A DNA stretch of 64,000 bases, taken from contig NC_020177.2 of assembly GCF_000224145.3 (NCBI RefSeq), positions 3,465,369-3,529,368 on the forward strand, in the 5' to 3' direction. The notes beneath the pieces are model-generated. The model worked only from the letters and a program-made list of their open reading frames with translations, searched no databases and was not told the origin of the DNA. The translations under genes were made by a program, and so were the position numbers. Position 1 is the first letter of the stretch; every line of letters starts with the position of its first letter. The stretch comes from Ciona intestinalis. Lineage: Eukaryota; Chordata; Ascidiacea; Phlebobranchia; Cionidae. This document shows, one piece after another, positions 37,901 to 44,815 of the stretch.

Positions 37901-40483
37901 TACTCCCACAAAACGCCTGTTTTAGTACGCGGTTTTGACTATATATAACTTTTTTCAACTTTTAGGTGCTATTTATAACACAAAGTACTGTGCTATATCA
38001 CAATGCGTGTTTAGAATGAATATTCAATTGTACAACAGATAACATAATAACTTGGCTCAGCTGGTTGCACGCTTCATTTGAGGCAGTTTAGTGAAAGCGT
38101 ACAGCGTTTGGTATAGCGGTACAAGCAATCAGGCGTAAACAGGTTGAAGCCAGTTTAAGGACCTCGTGGTTTTGTATTAAATGGCTGGATCGTTACACCA
38201 AGTGTAGAATTAGTTTTGGGCTGTGAAAATGACACGAGTGCTTTGTTGTAACGATATTTACGAGCTAAGAATCGGCGGGTGCGTAAATGTATTTGGTTTT
38301 TACTCTGGTTTTGAAAATCAATGGCGTAAAATTTAAAGAGAGGAACGGCGTCGAAAGAAACGAAGAAACCGGCCGGAGGCGATGTTTAAGCCAATAGCTG
38401 TTCTCAATAGAATTATCACCTCAATAAACCAGTCTCAGTCTTTGTACAGACAAAAGGTTTCGGTATGTGAACTCGACCTAAGGCAAGCAGTCAAGCCGTA
38501 AACGTCGATACGATCATTCATGATAATGTGGGATCTGTAGTCTGTGTTGAAAGAATAATAACAACACAGTGCCGATGTTTCGTAATAAAAACTGCTCAGG
38601 AAATACCCGCTCTCCACTCTAACTAGAGCATAGAAATACTTTGAACAAAATGACGCATTCGGTAGCAGGTATGCCTCCGCAGTTAGAATTTAACTGACGG
38701 AAATTACACCAAGTAGGCTGCGCGAGTGTATACACCAGTTTTGCTGAACCAATGTGTGAAACACAATTAAAACCATGATGAGTCGCCATAACGACCTCAG
38801 TAGCTTTTAGACTTGCACTGTACGAACTTTAAACTATTAGTATACCTAATACATTATGATTTGCCTGCTTAAGCAGCATATTCAACATAAACCAATCAGT
38901 TTACCGGATTTTAATCACGCATGGTCATTAATTCAACAGCGCATTAATCAATATAGGCGGTGATTCGCGCCGGTATGACTTGACCGGATAGGTTACTGAC
39001 CAGTGACCAGTTTTCTGCATTAAAACGATTATACTGTAATGTTCAAAACACACCCTACATAAAATAGTGCTTATGCAGTCTTTAAATTTTACAACGCTAC
39101 TTTTGTACTGGTGTACTATTTGTCTCTTGCTGCCAATGCGCCATGTCAGCGTATATTGCGTGAACGAATACTTAACATTTGTGTTGACATAGCTAGCTCT
39201 GAGCACTTTTGTGTCTGGCGTTGAAATCTATTATACGTGGACCCCATAAATATAAGTGCCTGCTACGGCACAGGGAACATAATACACACTTATATACGAA
39301 GCGGCTATACAGACTAACTTCGCAAAGCTGCCATTAGTACGTGGAAATTGCCACGGTGGAATATATGAACCGTTTTCGTCGAATTGTACGGTTGCTATTG
39401 CTTGCGAATTAATAACAGTACTAAGACGTTGAATATATACATTACTGCTTGCTGAAGGCACTGTTAGTAACATGTAATTAAACAAGTGAAATTTTAATCC
39501 AATTTTTCTTAGTGTATGGACTTTTTTAGTGTTCCCAAAGAGTGATGGGAATTTGGACACTTTTATGGCACACGTATTCATGCGGACTAGACGCCCGCTG
39601 TTTGAATGGACGCAAATGAATAGCCGGATACTGCAGTGCGCTATCAGCTGTTGAATGGGCATGCCGGGAAACTGACTTGTTTATGTCGACTTGAATTTCT
39701 CTTCGCAGCGAGAGGCAAATTTTGCCATTGACTGTAACAACAGGGGCTCGCCCTTTATGGAGCTCAAGAGATTAAGTTTTATGGCCCATAAAGAATCCCC
39801 AGCCGCCAATAATGATGAAATAATTGCGTTAATACCGCGCTGACCGCTGCACGCAGTTAAAGATTATATGGCCCGAATGATTTTTTAATTCACACGAGCC
39901 AATCTAGCACGGCAACATAACATTTACGAATGTAAATGCCCCACGTATTCTCGCACAGAGTTATGCACAATAACATAGCTACGTGCATGAGTGATGTTTC
40001 CGTTTCTATCCTACGCTCTGGTTTAGACTATACGCACTTTTGCGGCAAGAGTCATAACATAAGCCCGTCCTACCTTGTTTGCTTTGCACGCATGATGCTC
40101 ACCGCCCCAAAACACAGAACAGATCGAAAAAAAGTCTTACCTATGCTGACCAGCTTGATCCTCTCAGCTTCTAGAAAGTTGAGCGCCACTGAGACGTTTT
40201 CCAGTCTCATCTGCCTGAAGTTTGGTCTCTTGTTGTGCTTTCCCATCTTTTTCTGGGAGAGGATCTCAATCAAACCAATGAGCCTAAGCCCATCGGAAAG
40301 ATCAGTCTCCAGGTTGGCTACTCTTTTGTTGATGCATTTGAGATGCTCATTGCACCATCTTGTAAACGTATTCTTTTGGATTATCTTCCATGTTGCGTCT
40401 TCAGCTAGCTCACGTTCGGTGGCCGGCATGTCCTCGTCGTAGTTGTCACCAACGTAAACTACTTCGCTACTGTGGTTCTCCAT
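1..40483 (-). CDS. FLN: Filamin gene, 5' and central part (3' end outside window)
   Basis: Filamins are actin cross-linking, scaffold and mechanosensor proteins: an N-terminal actin-binding domain of two CH domains followed by about 24 Ig-like repeats. Read on the minus strand, the exons give a complete CH1-CH2 pair and then Ig repeats with the family signatures KVxAxGPG, FTVxTxxAG, DNGDGT and V(P)xSPF in the right order. Start chosen at 40483: gccATGG context, acidic N-terminus, CH1 directly after. The repeats align one-for-one with human FLNA repeats recalled from memory up to repeat 12, where the window ends. Two departures stand out: an apparent extra repeat 2/3 pair, and about 50 extra exons between the fourth and fifth Ig repeats. 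All exon junctions listed in the sub-entries were phase-checked by hand. Family assignment is certain; isoform structure is inferred. Confidence 0.95.
751..882 (+). repeat. tRNA-derived SINE-like element
   Basis: Has a pol III type II promoter layout: an A-box-like stretch (GTGGTACAGTTGGTTAGCGC) and a B-box-like stretch (GGATTCAAGGCC) about 35 bp later. A body follows (CTTGGGCAAG, AATTGCTCCAACC) shared with several other loci in the window. Not a functional tRNA gene: no cloverleaf closure was found. Lies in a filamin intron. Confidence 0.65.
4130..4262 (-). repeat. tRNA-derived SINE-like element, reverse copy
   Basis: Reads on the minus strand CAGCGCTGTGGTTAGG, then GGTTCAAGGCTCGATGCTGC and CCACCAATGGG, ending in the same TTGCTCCAACTCAGTGGTC body. 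Same family as 751-882. Overlaps the intron just upstream of the exon ending at 4287 (lower coordinate). Confidence 0.65.
5232..8187 (-). CDS. FLN: Filamin Ig repeats equivalent to human FLNA 3-7 (part)
   Basis: Exons 8050-8187, 7834-7976, 7395-7521, 6717-6910, 6166-6426, 5677-5926 and 5232-5357. Landmarks: [15 protein letters not shown] (repeat 3), [20 protein letters not shown] and [15 protein letters not shown] (repeat 4), [20 protein letters not shown] with [11 protein letters not shown] (repeat 5), [20 protein letters not shown] and [20 protein letters not shown] (repeat 6), [14 protein letters not shown] (start of repeat 7). All junction phases agree. Repeat 6 is nearly identical to its vertebrate counterpart as I recall it, so the Ig rod is under strong constraint, unlike the insertion. 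Confidence 0.93.
7150..7375 (-). repeat. SINE-like composite element
   Basis: Carries the family body (CCATAGGGTTGGAG) at one end and a tRNA-like head (TAGCGCAGTGGTTTTGTTG on the minus strand) at the other. Between them is a GGGTTGGGCCCATTACCCC segment seen in other copies. Related pieces occur near 985-1125, 52020-52195, 55683-55780, 62130-62270, 62690-62780 and 63555-63690. Confidence 0.55.
8487..9443 (-). CDS. Filamin insertion block V: last three insertion exons
   Basis: Exons 9309-9443, 8744-9028 and 8487-8651, phase 1-1. The 95-codon exon at 8744-9028 holds two [11 protein letters not shown] motifs and [19 protein letters not shown], echoing the first insertion exon (22409-22561). The exon at 8487-8651 is basic and repeats GKAP ([18 protein letters not shown]). 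It has a second in-frame acceptor 33 nt downstream, formed by a local duplication of the intron-exon boundary. Exon 9309-9443 has a TAGTAG acceptor (start 9443 or 9440). The block ends in phase 1 and joins the Ig exon at 8187 in frame. Confidence 0.78.
9653..12344 (-). CDS. Filamin insertion block IV: ten-unit tandem exon array
   Basis: Ten copies of one 150-nt exon: 12195-12344, 11912-12061, 11628-11776 (149 nt, frameshifted), 11345-11494, 11061-11210, 10776-10925, 10492-10641, 10206-10355, 9923-10072 and 9653-9802. Starts are spaced 282-286 bp, except the last at 270. Introns of about 133 bp are repeated along with the exons, indicating recent unequal crossing-over. Each unit encodes [20 protein letters not shown], then [20 protein letters not shown] and a (D/T)DPIDTELP ending. 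Phase 1-1. Donors read GTCTTA in nine of the ten. The unit pairs an acidic end with a basic-aromatic core and has no recognised domain. Confidence 0.85.
11628..11776 (-). pseudogene. Frameshifted unit of the 150-nt exon array
   Basis: 149 nt. A single T is missing in the codon run after GGTCTTA, where siblings read GGTCTTAACATGCC. The downstream frame is lost before the conserved MPKFPGL. Splice sites are intact, and skipping the exon keeps the mRNA in frame. Confidence 0.72.
12479..14265 (-). CDS. Filamin insertion block III: six non-tandem exons
   Basis: Exons 14131-14265, 13681-13836, 13294-13554, 13075-13227, 12792-12941 and 12479-12682, all phase 1-1. Each keeps the SPxxKLG core: [61 protein letters not shown]. 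For 13681-13836 the in-phase acceptor is CTATCAG, not the upstream TTTAG at 13862. For 14131-14265 it is ACATTAG. Exon 13294-13554 has a Cys-containing stretch ([11 protein letters not shown]), unusual for the region. Exon 12479-12682 combines a KLG-type front with the complete array unit of block IV, so it may be the ancestor of the array or a fusion. Confidence 0.75.
14381..18403 (-). CDS. Filamin insertion block II: three-exon A-C-B super-repeat
   Basis: Five tandem rounds of exon types A (up to 90 codons), C (54) and B (52-54). A: 18149-18403, 17317-17586, 16468-16737, 15638-15907, 14850-15062. C: 17892-18053, 17051-17213, 16206-16367, 15374-15535, 14618-14752. B: 17661-17822, 16812-16967, 15982-16137, 15144-15305, and a divergent last one at 14381-14542. 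Starts of A recur every 817-849 bp, and intron sequence is also repeated. Type A carries [23 protein letters not shown] and a basic amphipathic stretch [18 protein letters not shown] carries [21 protein letters not shown] carries [18 protein letters not shown]. All are phase 1-1. One C exon (17051-17213) is frameshifted. Function unknown; inferred flexible spacer with repeated short linear motifs. Confidence 0.82.
17051..17213 (-). pseudogene. Frameshifted type-C exon in the filamin insertion
   Basis: 163 nt where its siblings are 162. Aligned with 16206-16367, it has one extra A after AAGGGAGACG, so the frame runs KGDDRTENT and stops. The splice sites are intact. Since the exon should be phase 1-1, skipping it restores the frame. 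It may be a decayed exon, an allele, or a base-calling error. Confidence 0.7.
18475..22561 (-). CDS. Filamin insertion block I: 16 heterogeneous symmetric exons
   Basis: Exons 22409-22561, 22145-22279, 21924-22067, 21672-21815, 21466-21600, 21211-21336, 20944-21099, 20613-20777, 20437-20535, 20239-20301, 19964-20095, 19653-19790, 19291-19521, 19019-19162, 18706-18939 and 18475-18591. All are multiples of three and phase 1-1. Products are acidic, rich in P, E, S and T, and usually end ELP(G). Early exons carry EPVQ/EEP repeats such as [15 protein letters not shown]. Exon 20613-20777 is strongly basic ([18 protein letters not shown]). Exons 19653-19790, 19291-19521 and 19019-19162 are paralogous; the middle one fuses the front of its downstream neighbour with the back of its upstream neighbour. 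The donor of 20437-20535 (GTATTA) is the least certain. No known domain; inferred disordered. Confidence 0.75.
22896..26101 (-). CDS. FLN: Filamin Ig repeats 3 and 4 (4 is an extra repeat-2-like copy)
   Basis: Exons 25964-26101, 25460-25596, 24176-24284 and 22896-23099. The first two form an Ig repeat resembling human repeat 3 ([45 protein letters not shown]). The last two form a repeat resembling human repeat 2 ([46 protein letters not shown]). Because the next Ig repeat after the insertion again looks like repeat 3, the repeat 2/3 pair seems duplicated in this lineage. The last exon ends in phase 1 (CCA G), which fits either the first insertion exon (22561) or the Ig exon at 8187. Confidence 0.9.
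23654..23746 (-). CDS. Candidate 31-codon filamin cassette exon or alternative first exon
   Basis: 93 nt, phase 1 in and out, fully open, with acceptor TCGTTAG and donor GTTTTA. It encodes a basic Ser/Pro-rich peptide: [20 protein letters not shown] then [10 protein letters not shown]. It lies between the two exons of Ig repeat 4, so inclusion would insert 31 residues inside that repeat. It also carries an ATG five bases into the exon (ATGCCCCGG). It could therefore be the 5' exon of a shorter isoform lacking the actin-binding domain, with the AG serving as a spliced-leader acceptor. The weak donor matches the insertion exons rather than the Ig exons. No transcript evidence is available here. 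Confidence 0.55.
24300..25450. other. Filamin intron with GC-rich, high-complexity sequence
   Basis: Intron between Ig exons 25460-25596 and 24176-24284. Around 24450-24850 it is noticeably richer in G+C and CpG than neighbouring introns and is free of the A/T runs seen elsewhere. No coding exon could be phased. It lies upstream, on the minus strand, of the candidate alternative first exon at 23654-23746, so an internal promoter or enhancer is possible. Confidence 0.4.
26370..28742 (-). CDS. FLN: Filamin Ig repeats 1-2
   Basis: Exons 28546-28742, 26882-27041 and 26370-26567. Repeat 1 runs from [20 protein letters not shown] to [11 protein letters not shown]; repeat 2 from [19 protein letters not shown] to [12 protein letters not shown]. 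Both show the Ig-filamin pattern (GPG turn, FTVET/FDVIT strand, DAGAGDV, YTPxxxGxHxVxVxFA). Phases 1/0, 0/1 and 1/1 join in frame. The introns of 1.5 kb and 0.3 kb hold a MITE at 27844-28009 and no visible coding sequence. Confidence 0.93.
27844..28009. repeat. Palindromic MITE in a filamin intron
   Basis: Ends are inverted repeats: left TATAGTACTGTGAGTAAG then ATGGGACACCTTTAG; right AAAAGGTGTCCCATCTTACC then CAACCCTACTATA. Internal sequence is AT-rich, with GTTTTAAACAC TTAACAACGG. TA-rich flanks. Non-coding. Confidence 0.8.
29076..29223 (-). CDS. FLN: Filamin exon 4: end of CH2 and start of Ig repeat 1
   Basis: 148 nt, phase 0 in, phase 1 out. It encodes [20 protein letters not shown], then [18 protein letters not shown] and KKARAYGKG. 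This is the very conserved filamin stretch ending CH2 and leading through a short linker into Ig repeat 1. Confidence 0.95.
30459..30556 (-). CDS. FLN: Filamin exon 3b, copy 1 (adjacent to exon 4)
   Basis: Same 98-nt exon as 34440-34537. The donor (GTATTC) leads to exon 4 at 29076-29223, which begins VITPEEI in phase 0. This gives a continuous, canonical CH2 reading frame. Confidence 0.9.
30963..31060 (-). CDS. FLN: Filamin exon 3a, copy 1
   Basis: Same 98-nt exon as 34946-35043. I see one synonymous difference (GTT versus GTG for the valine of QWVDW). Acceptor and donor are intact. Its presence in both haplotype copies shows that the 3a/3b pair is a stable feature of the locus. Confidence 0.85.
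32053..32304 (-). CDS. FLN: Filamin exon 2, duplicate in the other haplotype copy (copy 1)
   Basis: Same 252-nt exon as 36051-36302, with the same phases and protein. It lies in the near-identical segment 30433-33913. The preceding duplicated exon 3b ends in phase 0 while this exon begins in phase 1, so a transcript using both copies in series would shift frame. It is therefore most likely an alternative allele placed in tandem by the assembler, not an extra exon. Confidence 0.85.
32366..32571. repeat. MITE, same family (copy 1; matching copy near 36364-36569)
   Basis: Left end GGGGGAAGATGGGACACC, right end GGTGTCCCATCTTCCCCC, i.e. perfect 18-bp inverted termini, followed by TATATATAGTA. The equivalent element is present in the second haplotype copy. 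Confidence 0.85.
32887..33029. repeat. MITE, same family, shorter (matching copy near 36884-37026)
   Basis: TATAGTAGGGTGGGAG at the left and CTTCCCCACCCTACTATA at the right. The GGGCACCTTTAGCACATAA core is as in the other copies. Confidence 0.8.
33439..33630. repeat. MITE, same family (matching copy near 37435-37624)
   Basis: TATAGTACTATGGGGGTAAG then ATGGGACATC at the left; GGTGTCCCATTTTCCCCC then ATTCTACTATA at the right. Slightly diverged termini. Confidence 0.8.
33914..34413. other. Assembly gap of exactly 500 N
   Basis: Run of 500 undetermined bases inside the filamin gene. The sequence on either side is the opposite end of one duplicated segment, which is typical of two haplotype contigs placed side by side. 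Confidence 0.99.
34440..34537 (-). CDS. FLN: Filamin exon 3b (canonical CH2 start), copy 2
   Basis: 98 nt, phase 1 in and 0 out, encoding [17 protein letters not shown] followed by [16 protein letters not shown]. This is the close match to vertebrate filamin CH2 helix A. The exon lies 26 bases from the N gap, so its downstream intron is missing in this copy. Confidence 0.88.
34946..35043 (-). CDS. FLN: Filamin exon 3a (alternative CH2 start), copy 2
   Basis: 98 nt, phase 1 in, phase 0 out, encoding [16 protein letters not shown] followed by [17 protein letters not shown]. It occupies the same position in the protein as exon 3b (start of CH2). Compared with canonical filamin CH2 it has lost the DDWLG(I/V)PQ ending, reading DDHLGVAQ instead. 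Acceptor AAAG, donor GTAAAA. Including both 3a and 3b (196 nt) would break the frame, so the two must be mutually exclusive if both are used. Confidence 0.85.
36051..36302 (-). CDS. FLN: Filamin exon 2: second half of CH1 (copy 2)
   Basis: 252 nt, phase 1 in and out. It starts [20 protein letters not shown] and ends [11 protein letters not shown], the canonical end of filamin CH1. Between the CH1 helices lies an acidic insert, [18 protein letters not shown]. This copy is the one next to exon 1. Acceptor TTGCAG and donor GTAAGT are strong. An almost identical copy lies at 32053-32304. Confidence 0.93.
37910..40140. other. Filamin intron 1, unique part
   Basis: Lies between exon 1 and the duplicated segment. 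I see no coding exon and no clear repeat. It could hold regulatory elements, but nothing specific is supported. Confidence 0.6.
40141..40483 (-). CDS. FLN: Filamin exon 1: N-terminus and first half of CH1
   Basis: 343 nt encoding 114 residues plus one base (phase 1 out). The first ~35 residues are an acidic leader; CH1 then starts around [18 protein letters not shown], with the actin-binding signature [20 protein letters not shown] near residues 78-97. The donor is GTAAGA. ATG context is GCCATGG. No upstream in-frame coding was seen. This exon lies outside the duplicated segment, so there is only one copy of it. Confidence 0.95.
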
Positions 40484-41070
40484 GGCTGATGTTCGTTTTT
40501 ATACCGCTCTCTCGTTGGTTAGCGTGTGTGCGGTAGAGATATTGTGTGTGCGAGAAGAGAAGCCACGAATGTTGAGTGTACTTCGATCCAGAAAAAACAG
40601 GTTCACAGGGGTAGGAAACTCGGGTTTAACGGTATTTAACAACTTATAGTTACCTACAATATTCACACTGGTCTGAAAAATAATGTAAATTAGAAAAATT
40701 CAACAAAAATTTGTTAATTGTTCGAGGATATATGCCCGCTTGGCTCGGAAACAACTTTGTTTACAAATCCGTTTCTAAATAAAGTAGAGTGCAACTTTTT
40801 ACGGGAGGATACGGTGTATACAACAGCTGGCTTAATTGATAGCGGTGTTTTGGCGGTCACGGTGTTTTCACAAAGTTCTATGTTCCCGAATTAGCGGTTG
40901 CGTAGCGCCCGTGGTTTAAACGCATACCCAATGAACGAATACCTAAGAAAAGAAGACACGGCTTGTAACTGCCTTATTTGTCCATGGATTGGCCCAAATC
41001 TTCGACGGGCATTGCGCGTCTCGCTTACGGTGACGAGCAGACAACGGTGACGTAACCGGGCCCAGACGTG

Positions 41071-41078
41071 TGACGTCA
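41071..41078. promoter_or_regulatory. Perfect CRE palindrome upstream of filamin
   Basis: TGACGTCA, about 590 bp upstream of the filamin ATG. A second CRE half-site (GTGACGT) is 25 bp away, and GGTGACGAG is nearby, so this is a small cluster of CREB/ATF-type sites. Perfect copies also occur in intron 1 at 33849-33856 and 37845-37852 (the same site in both haplotypes). Function is inference. Confidence 0.4.
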
Positions 41079-41714
41079 CTAGCTTTTATGCGGCACTTGA
41101 CAACCAATTGCAAAGTTGGTTTTGAGCGGGCGCGGTTTAACAACAGTCAATGATTTTATCGAATCACCGCTACATCCGTACACAAAACAGAAACACAGTG
41201 ATTTATATATATGAGTTAGCGGATAGATCATAGTTCATTAGGCTCATAATGCGTTAAATGTACAAAAAAACAAAACAGTAGGTTAAGTTCAACGCAGTAG
41301 TTCAGTTTACAGTACACACAAGTTTAGTTTACCGACAGTTTTAACACCGATTCGTGCTGTATTTTGCTGCCCAAACTCTGATGTTCAATTGCGGAAATTG
41401 GTTTCTGCTATATTCGTATTTCCAGGGCGCACGAGCAAAATGTTAATACAATTGGAGGGTAACGGAAATGTCAGCCAATAATACGATGTGCGTACTGAAA
41501 ATTGGGCCAACATTTCCTTTAAACGTGCTGAGTTTGTGTCAAAGCTCTAAGACAAAGTTATTATAGAGACATTGATTAAAACAACATCAGTACACGTAGT
41601 AAAACTGTGTGACCTATTTATTGATTATCAAATTTTGCATTAAATGTCAAACAAAACATACAAATAGGATATAATGTTTTTACATCACATTTACAAGATT
41701 TGCAACTTATGTTT

Positions 41715-41915
41715 ATAGTGGGGATAAGGTGGAAGAAGACGAAAAACTTTTAGCACATAATACCCAAATATTCTGATGGTGTTTTAATCAATTATCATTG
41801 TTCTATGGAAGTCGTGAGGATACGGTTTTATAATTCTTTGAATGTTCTTTGTTAACTAAAAAATGGGATGAGAAAATAGAATGAAATGTGTCTCATCTCC
41901 CCCACCCTACTATAT
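41715..41915. repeat. MITE, same family, diverged
   Basis: Left end TATAGTGGGGATAAGGTGG; right end TCTCATCTCCCCCACCCTAC then TATAT; internal CTTTTAGCACATAATACCC. Sits between filamin and CFAP276. Confidence 0.7.
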
Positions 41916-42165
41916 GATATTTTTTCCTCATTTTAAAAGATTTTCAAGACAATTTGTTTTGCCTATATATGTGTATTACAGTGTATATAAAGTTTCGGTA
42001 ATTTTATTCTTTATCGTGTTTTTATTCTTTATCGTCCCATTGGGTAGTAAATAAGGAATACCTACATAATAACCGTATCCTTGCAAAGTTATGCACCAAA
42101 GGCATGTGATACTCAGAAAATATAAAATCGTTCAGAATCTAATTCAATGTGTATACATGAATGAT

Positions 42166-42196
42166 ACAACGTGTTTTGCGAGCGAAAACACGTTGT
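42166..42196. repeat. Perfect 12-bp hairpin with 7-nt loop
   Basis: ACAACGTGTTTT, loop GCGAGCG, then AAAACACGTTGT. The arms are perfectly complementary and the loop is itself near-palindromic. Intergenic; may be a transposon remnant or a structured element. Confidence 0.6.
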
Positions 42197-44663
42197 TTAC
42201 AAAGCAAGAAGAATTCTACCACCAGACAGACCAACGCGAAAATGTCTCGAACGAATGCAAACAACCGACTCACATTTTTCGACTGTTACGTCATTGGGAG
42301 AAACAATAATTACCAACATGCTACTCTCTGCTATCGTCTAGCGGTTAGTGTTATTCACTCCTTAGCTAATTAATTTGAGACGATGGATTTGCGGTTGCTA
42401 TGGGGCTCTCGATTTTAGAATTACTTGCATATTTTTCTTTGAGGTTTGGGCAAATAAAACCTAAACTAAAACCCCCATGACACTAAAAGAGCATTGTTAA
42501 CTGTTTAAGCACGATTAGGAAATACGGGATATTATGATTAACGGTATACATCCTACCTACACTACTATACCTACACACACTAGTTTAAAATCGAATGAAA
42601 CATTAAGAAATAAAACATGTTTGTACATTTGTCAGGAAACAGCGTCGTCACTTCGCATAGAAAAAGTCGCATAATGCCATTCGGAAATGAATACTCCATA
42701 GTTCATTGCCTTAAAAGACAGCGCATTGCCAGAGCGACACTACGTACCGGACGAGATGTTACGTAGTTCCTAAAAACGTCGAAGGAATCTTTTCAATGGC
42801 ACATGTATGGAAACACCATGTCAATTGGAAATCCGGGTCAAGGGCAAACATTTAAACTACTGCGATAACTGTCTATATTCCGACAAAAACACCTTTACAG
42901 TACAAGTTATATTAAATAGAACTGCCTAATACTAATTTAAAAAATTATAAACGTACGTAAATTTTGCGCTATGTGATTACGTTCACCGTATTTTTTAGCT
43001 CAATGACGTATTTTACGTAAAATAGCCGCGCAACGTATAGCCGTTTGTCAAAATCCGCCTCGTTTACTCTTACCTGCTGAATAAGTGTGATCAATTGGCG
43101 TTCCAGTGCGCTGGAAATAAATAAAGACGATCGTGTTATTTACAATCGACTTCGATCCGTCTTGCCAGAGGTGCAACTTTCATCGCCAAAATTGGTGCTA
43201 CGTTCGATCGCTTGCACGCGGCGGTATTTTTAACTGTGGGTAATTCGACTGCAGCTTACATCATGCGGGTTACGTATATTAAAAACAACTGATCAGGTAA
43301 ACCCATATTAATCTATACGAACCCATATAAACTGCCTAACCTATATGAATTGTTAATTACAGAAACTTAGTTTAAGCGAATTTGGCCTAAATATTCACAA
43401 CCTTTTCTTAAGGAACTAATAAACTATGACATATTCTACATAAACTGATATCTCTATCTGTCTAAGCTGCTTATAAGCAACAAACAATTCAAATCAGTTC
43501 ATTCTTGCTCATTAACGCATTAACATTACATGCCCTGCCAGTAAGACTCCGCATGCCTAAACCAGACTGGCGCTATCTTGGTACGGACCTAGAGGGGCAC
43601 AGAATCATAGACCTCTCCTATGGGACTGCGGCATACTCTCATCATTGCTCTATCGTTCTGGCGATAAGACGCTGGCCTGCTTGACAATAAACCGGCACTT
43701 GGATACGCGTAAAAGGTTGCGCGGCCGGCTGTTCCCACCAGCGAGGCGAAATGAATTGGAGGGGCGGCTGAAACAGCTGCTCTAACGTTTTACTCGCGCC
43801 GGACACTTTTGCAGCTCCAAGCAAGCGTTAAATTGATGCGAACGAACGACAACTACAACTGCTCAATCCTGTTTACAAGCAAGATAACCGATAAAACAAA
43901 GCCCGAAAACGTTGACAGTTCTTTTTTTCTATCAACTTATATATATATATACTTTATTTAACGTAAATACAAAAGTAGAAGTTTTAAATTTTACACGCCT
44001 TACATGCTCAACTATCATACAGTTCCTAATTACTTTGATAATTAAAATCGCCAATAAGCGTTTTTCCCCTTCTAATAAGTGGTACATAATTTTTAATATT
44101 AGGCTTATAACTAATGGCTATGCATTGTTTTATATATTACACTTTTTCTATTCTTTTAAACATGTGCACTCAATACGTATACCAGTCTGTCTATATTACT
44201 CATGAAGTGGCGCGCATTTTTATAACCTACTCGCTTCGAGTGAGTTCTTAAATCCTTTTCCCCATGCTCTCGGTCAGGGCTATTCTTAACGCATGACGAT
44301 GTTGCTTTTAACAAGCCTAACGTAACGAGCGCCGACCTCAGACGTTGATCTGCTGTCAGCGAGAATATCTGATTTATTCTGATTGTAAATTAGCTCTGTC
44401 AGTTAACCGGGGTTTTGGTATTAAATTGGTTTAAAAATATTACTTCAATTTTACATGCAAAATGTCACACACTCTACTCTATAGTCTATAGTGTCTATAC
44501 CGATTGATTGGCATCGAAATTTGTTTTCGTTTCAAACTGCTATACTGCTAACTGAAGTGCGGGAGTTGCAAGCTATCTTAAGTTAAAACCACGCGGCTGC
44601 TAATTAGTGGAAAAAAAGTTGCTTAATACGATCGATTATAAACCAAGTTTCGCCTAGACGGGG

Positions 44664-44815
44664 TATAGTAGGGTGGGGAAAGATGGGACACCTTTTCATT
44701 CTATTTTCTCGTCCCATTTGTTAGTAAACAAAGAACATCCAGAGACTATAAAAACAAAAGTTGTTTAAAACACGATGGGGAATGAGGTTTAGGTGCTTAT
44801 ACATCACAGTAATAT
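44664..44815. repeat. MITE, same family, truncated or rearranged
   Basis: Begins TATAGTAGGGTGGGGAAAG then ATGGGACACCTTTTC, followed by the internal sequence of the opposite end (TCGTCCCATTTGTTAGTAAA). The right terminus is not clear. Confidence 0.65.

Larger units (their letters stand above)
34414..37909. repeat. Copy 2 of the ~3.5-kb duplicated segment
   Basis: Begins exactly at the N gap and continues past 37909 into unique intron 1 sequence. Same exon and MITE content and order as copy 1. Together with the gap this favours uncollapsed haplotypes over a real duplication. Confidence 0.97.

Noticed and set aside
40497..40504. TATAAAAA just upstream of the filamin ATG on the minus strand
   Set aside because: Only about 14 bp before the start codon, too close to act as a TATA box for this ATG.
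43642..43824. 60-residue minus-strand frame in a GC-rich intergenic patch
   Set aside because: No family recognised, and composition could reflect a regulatory element rather than coding.
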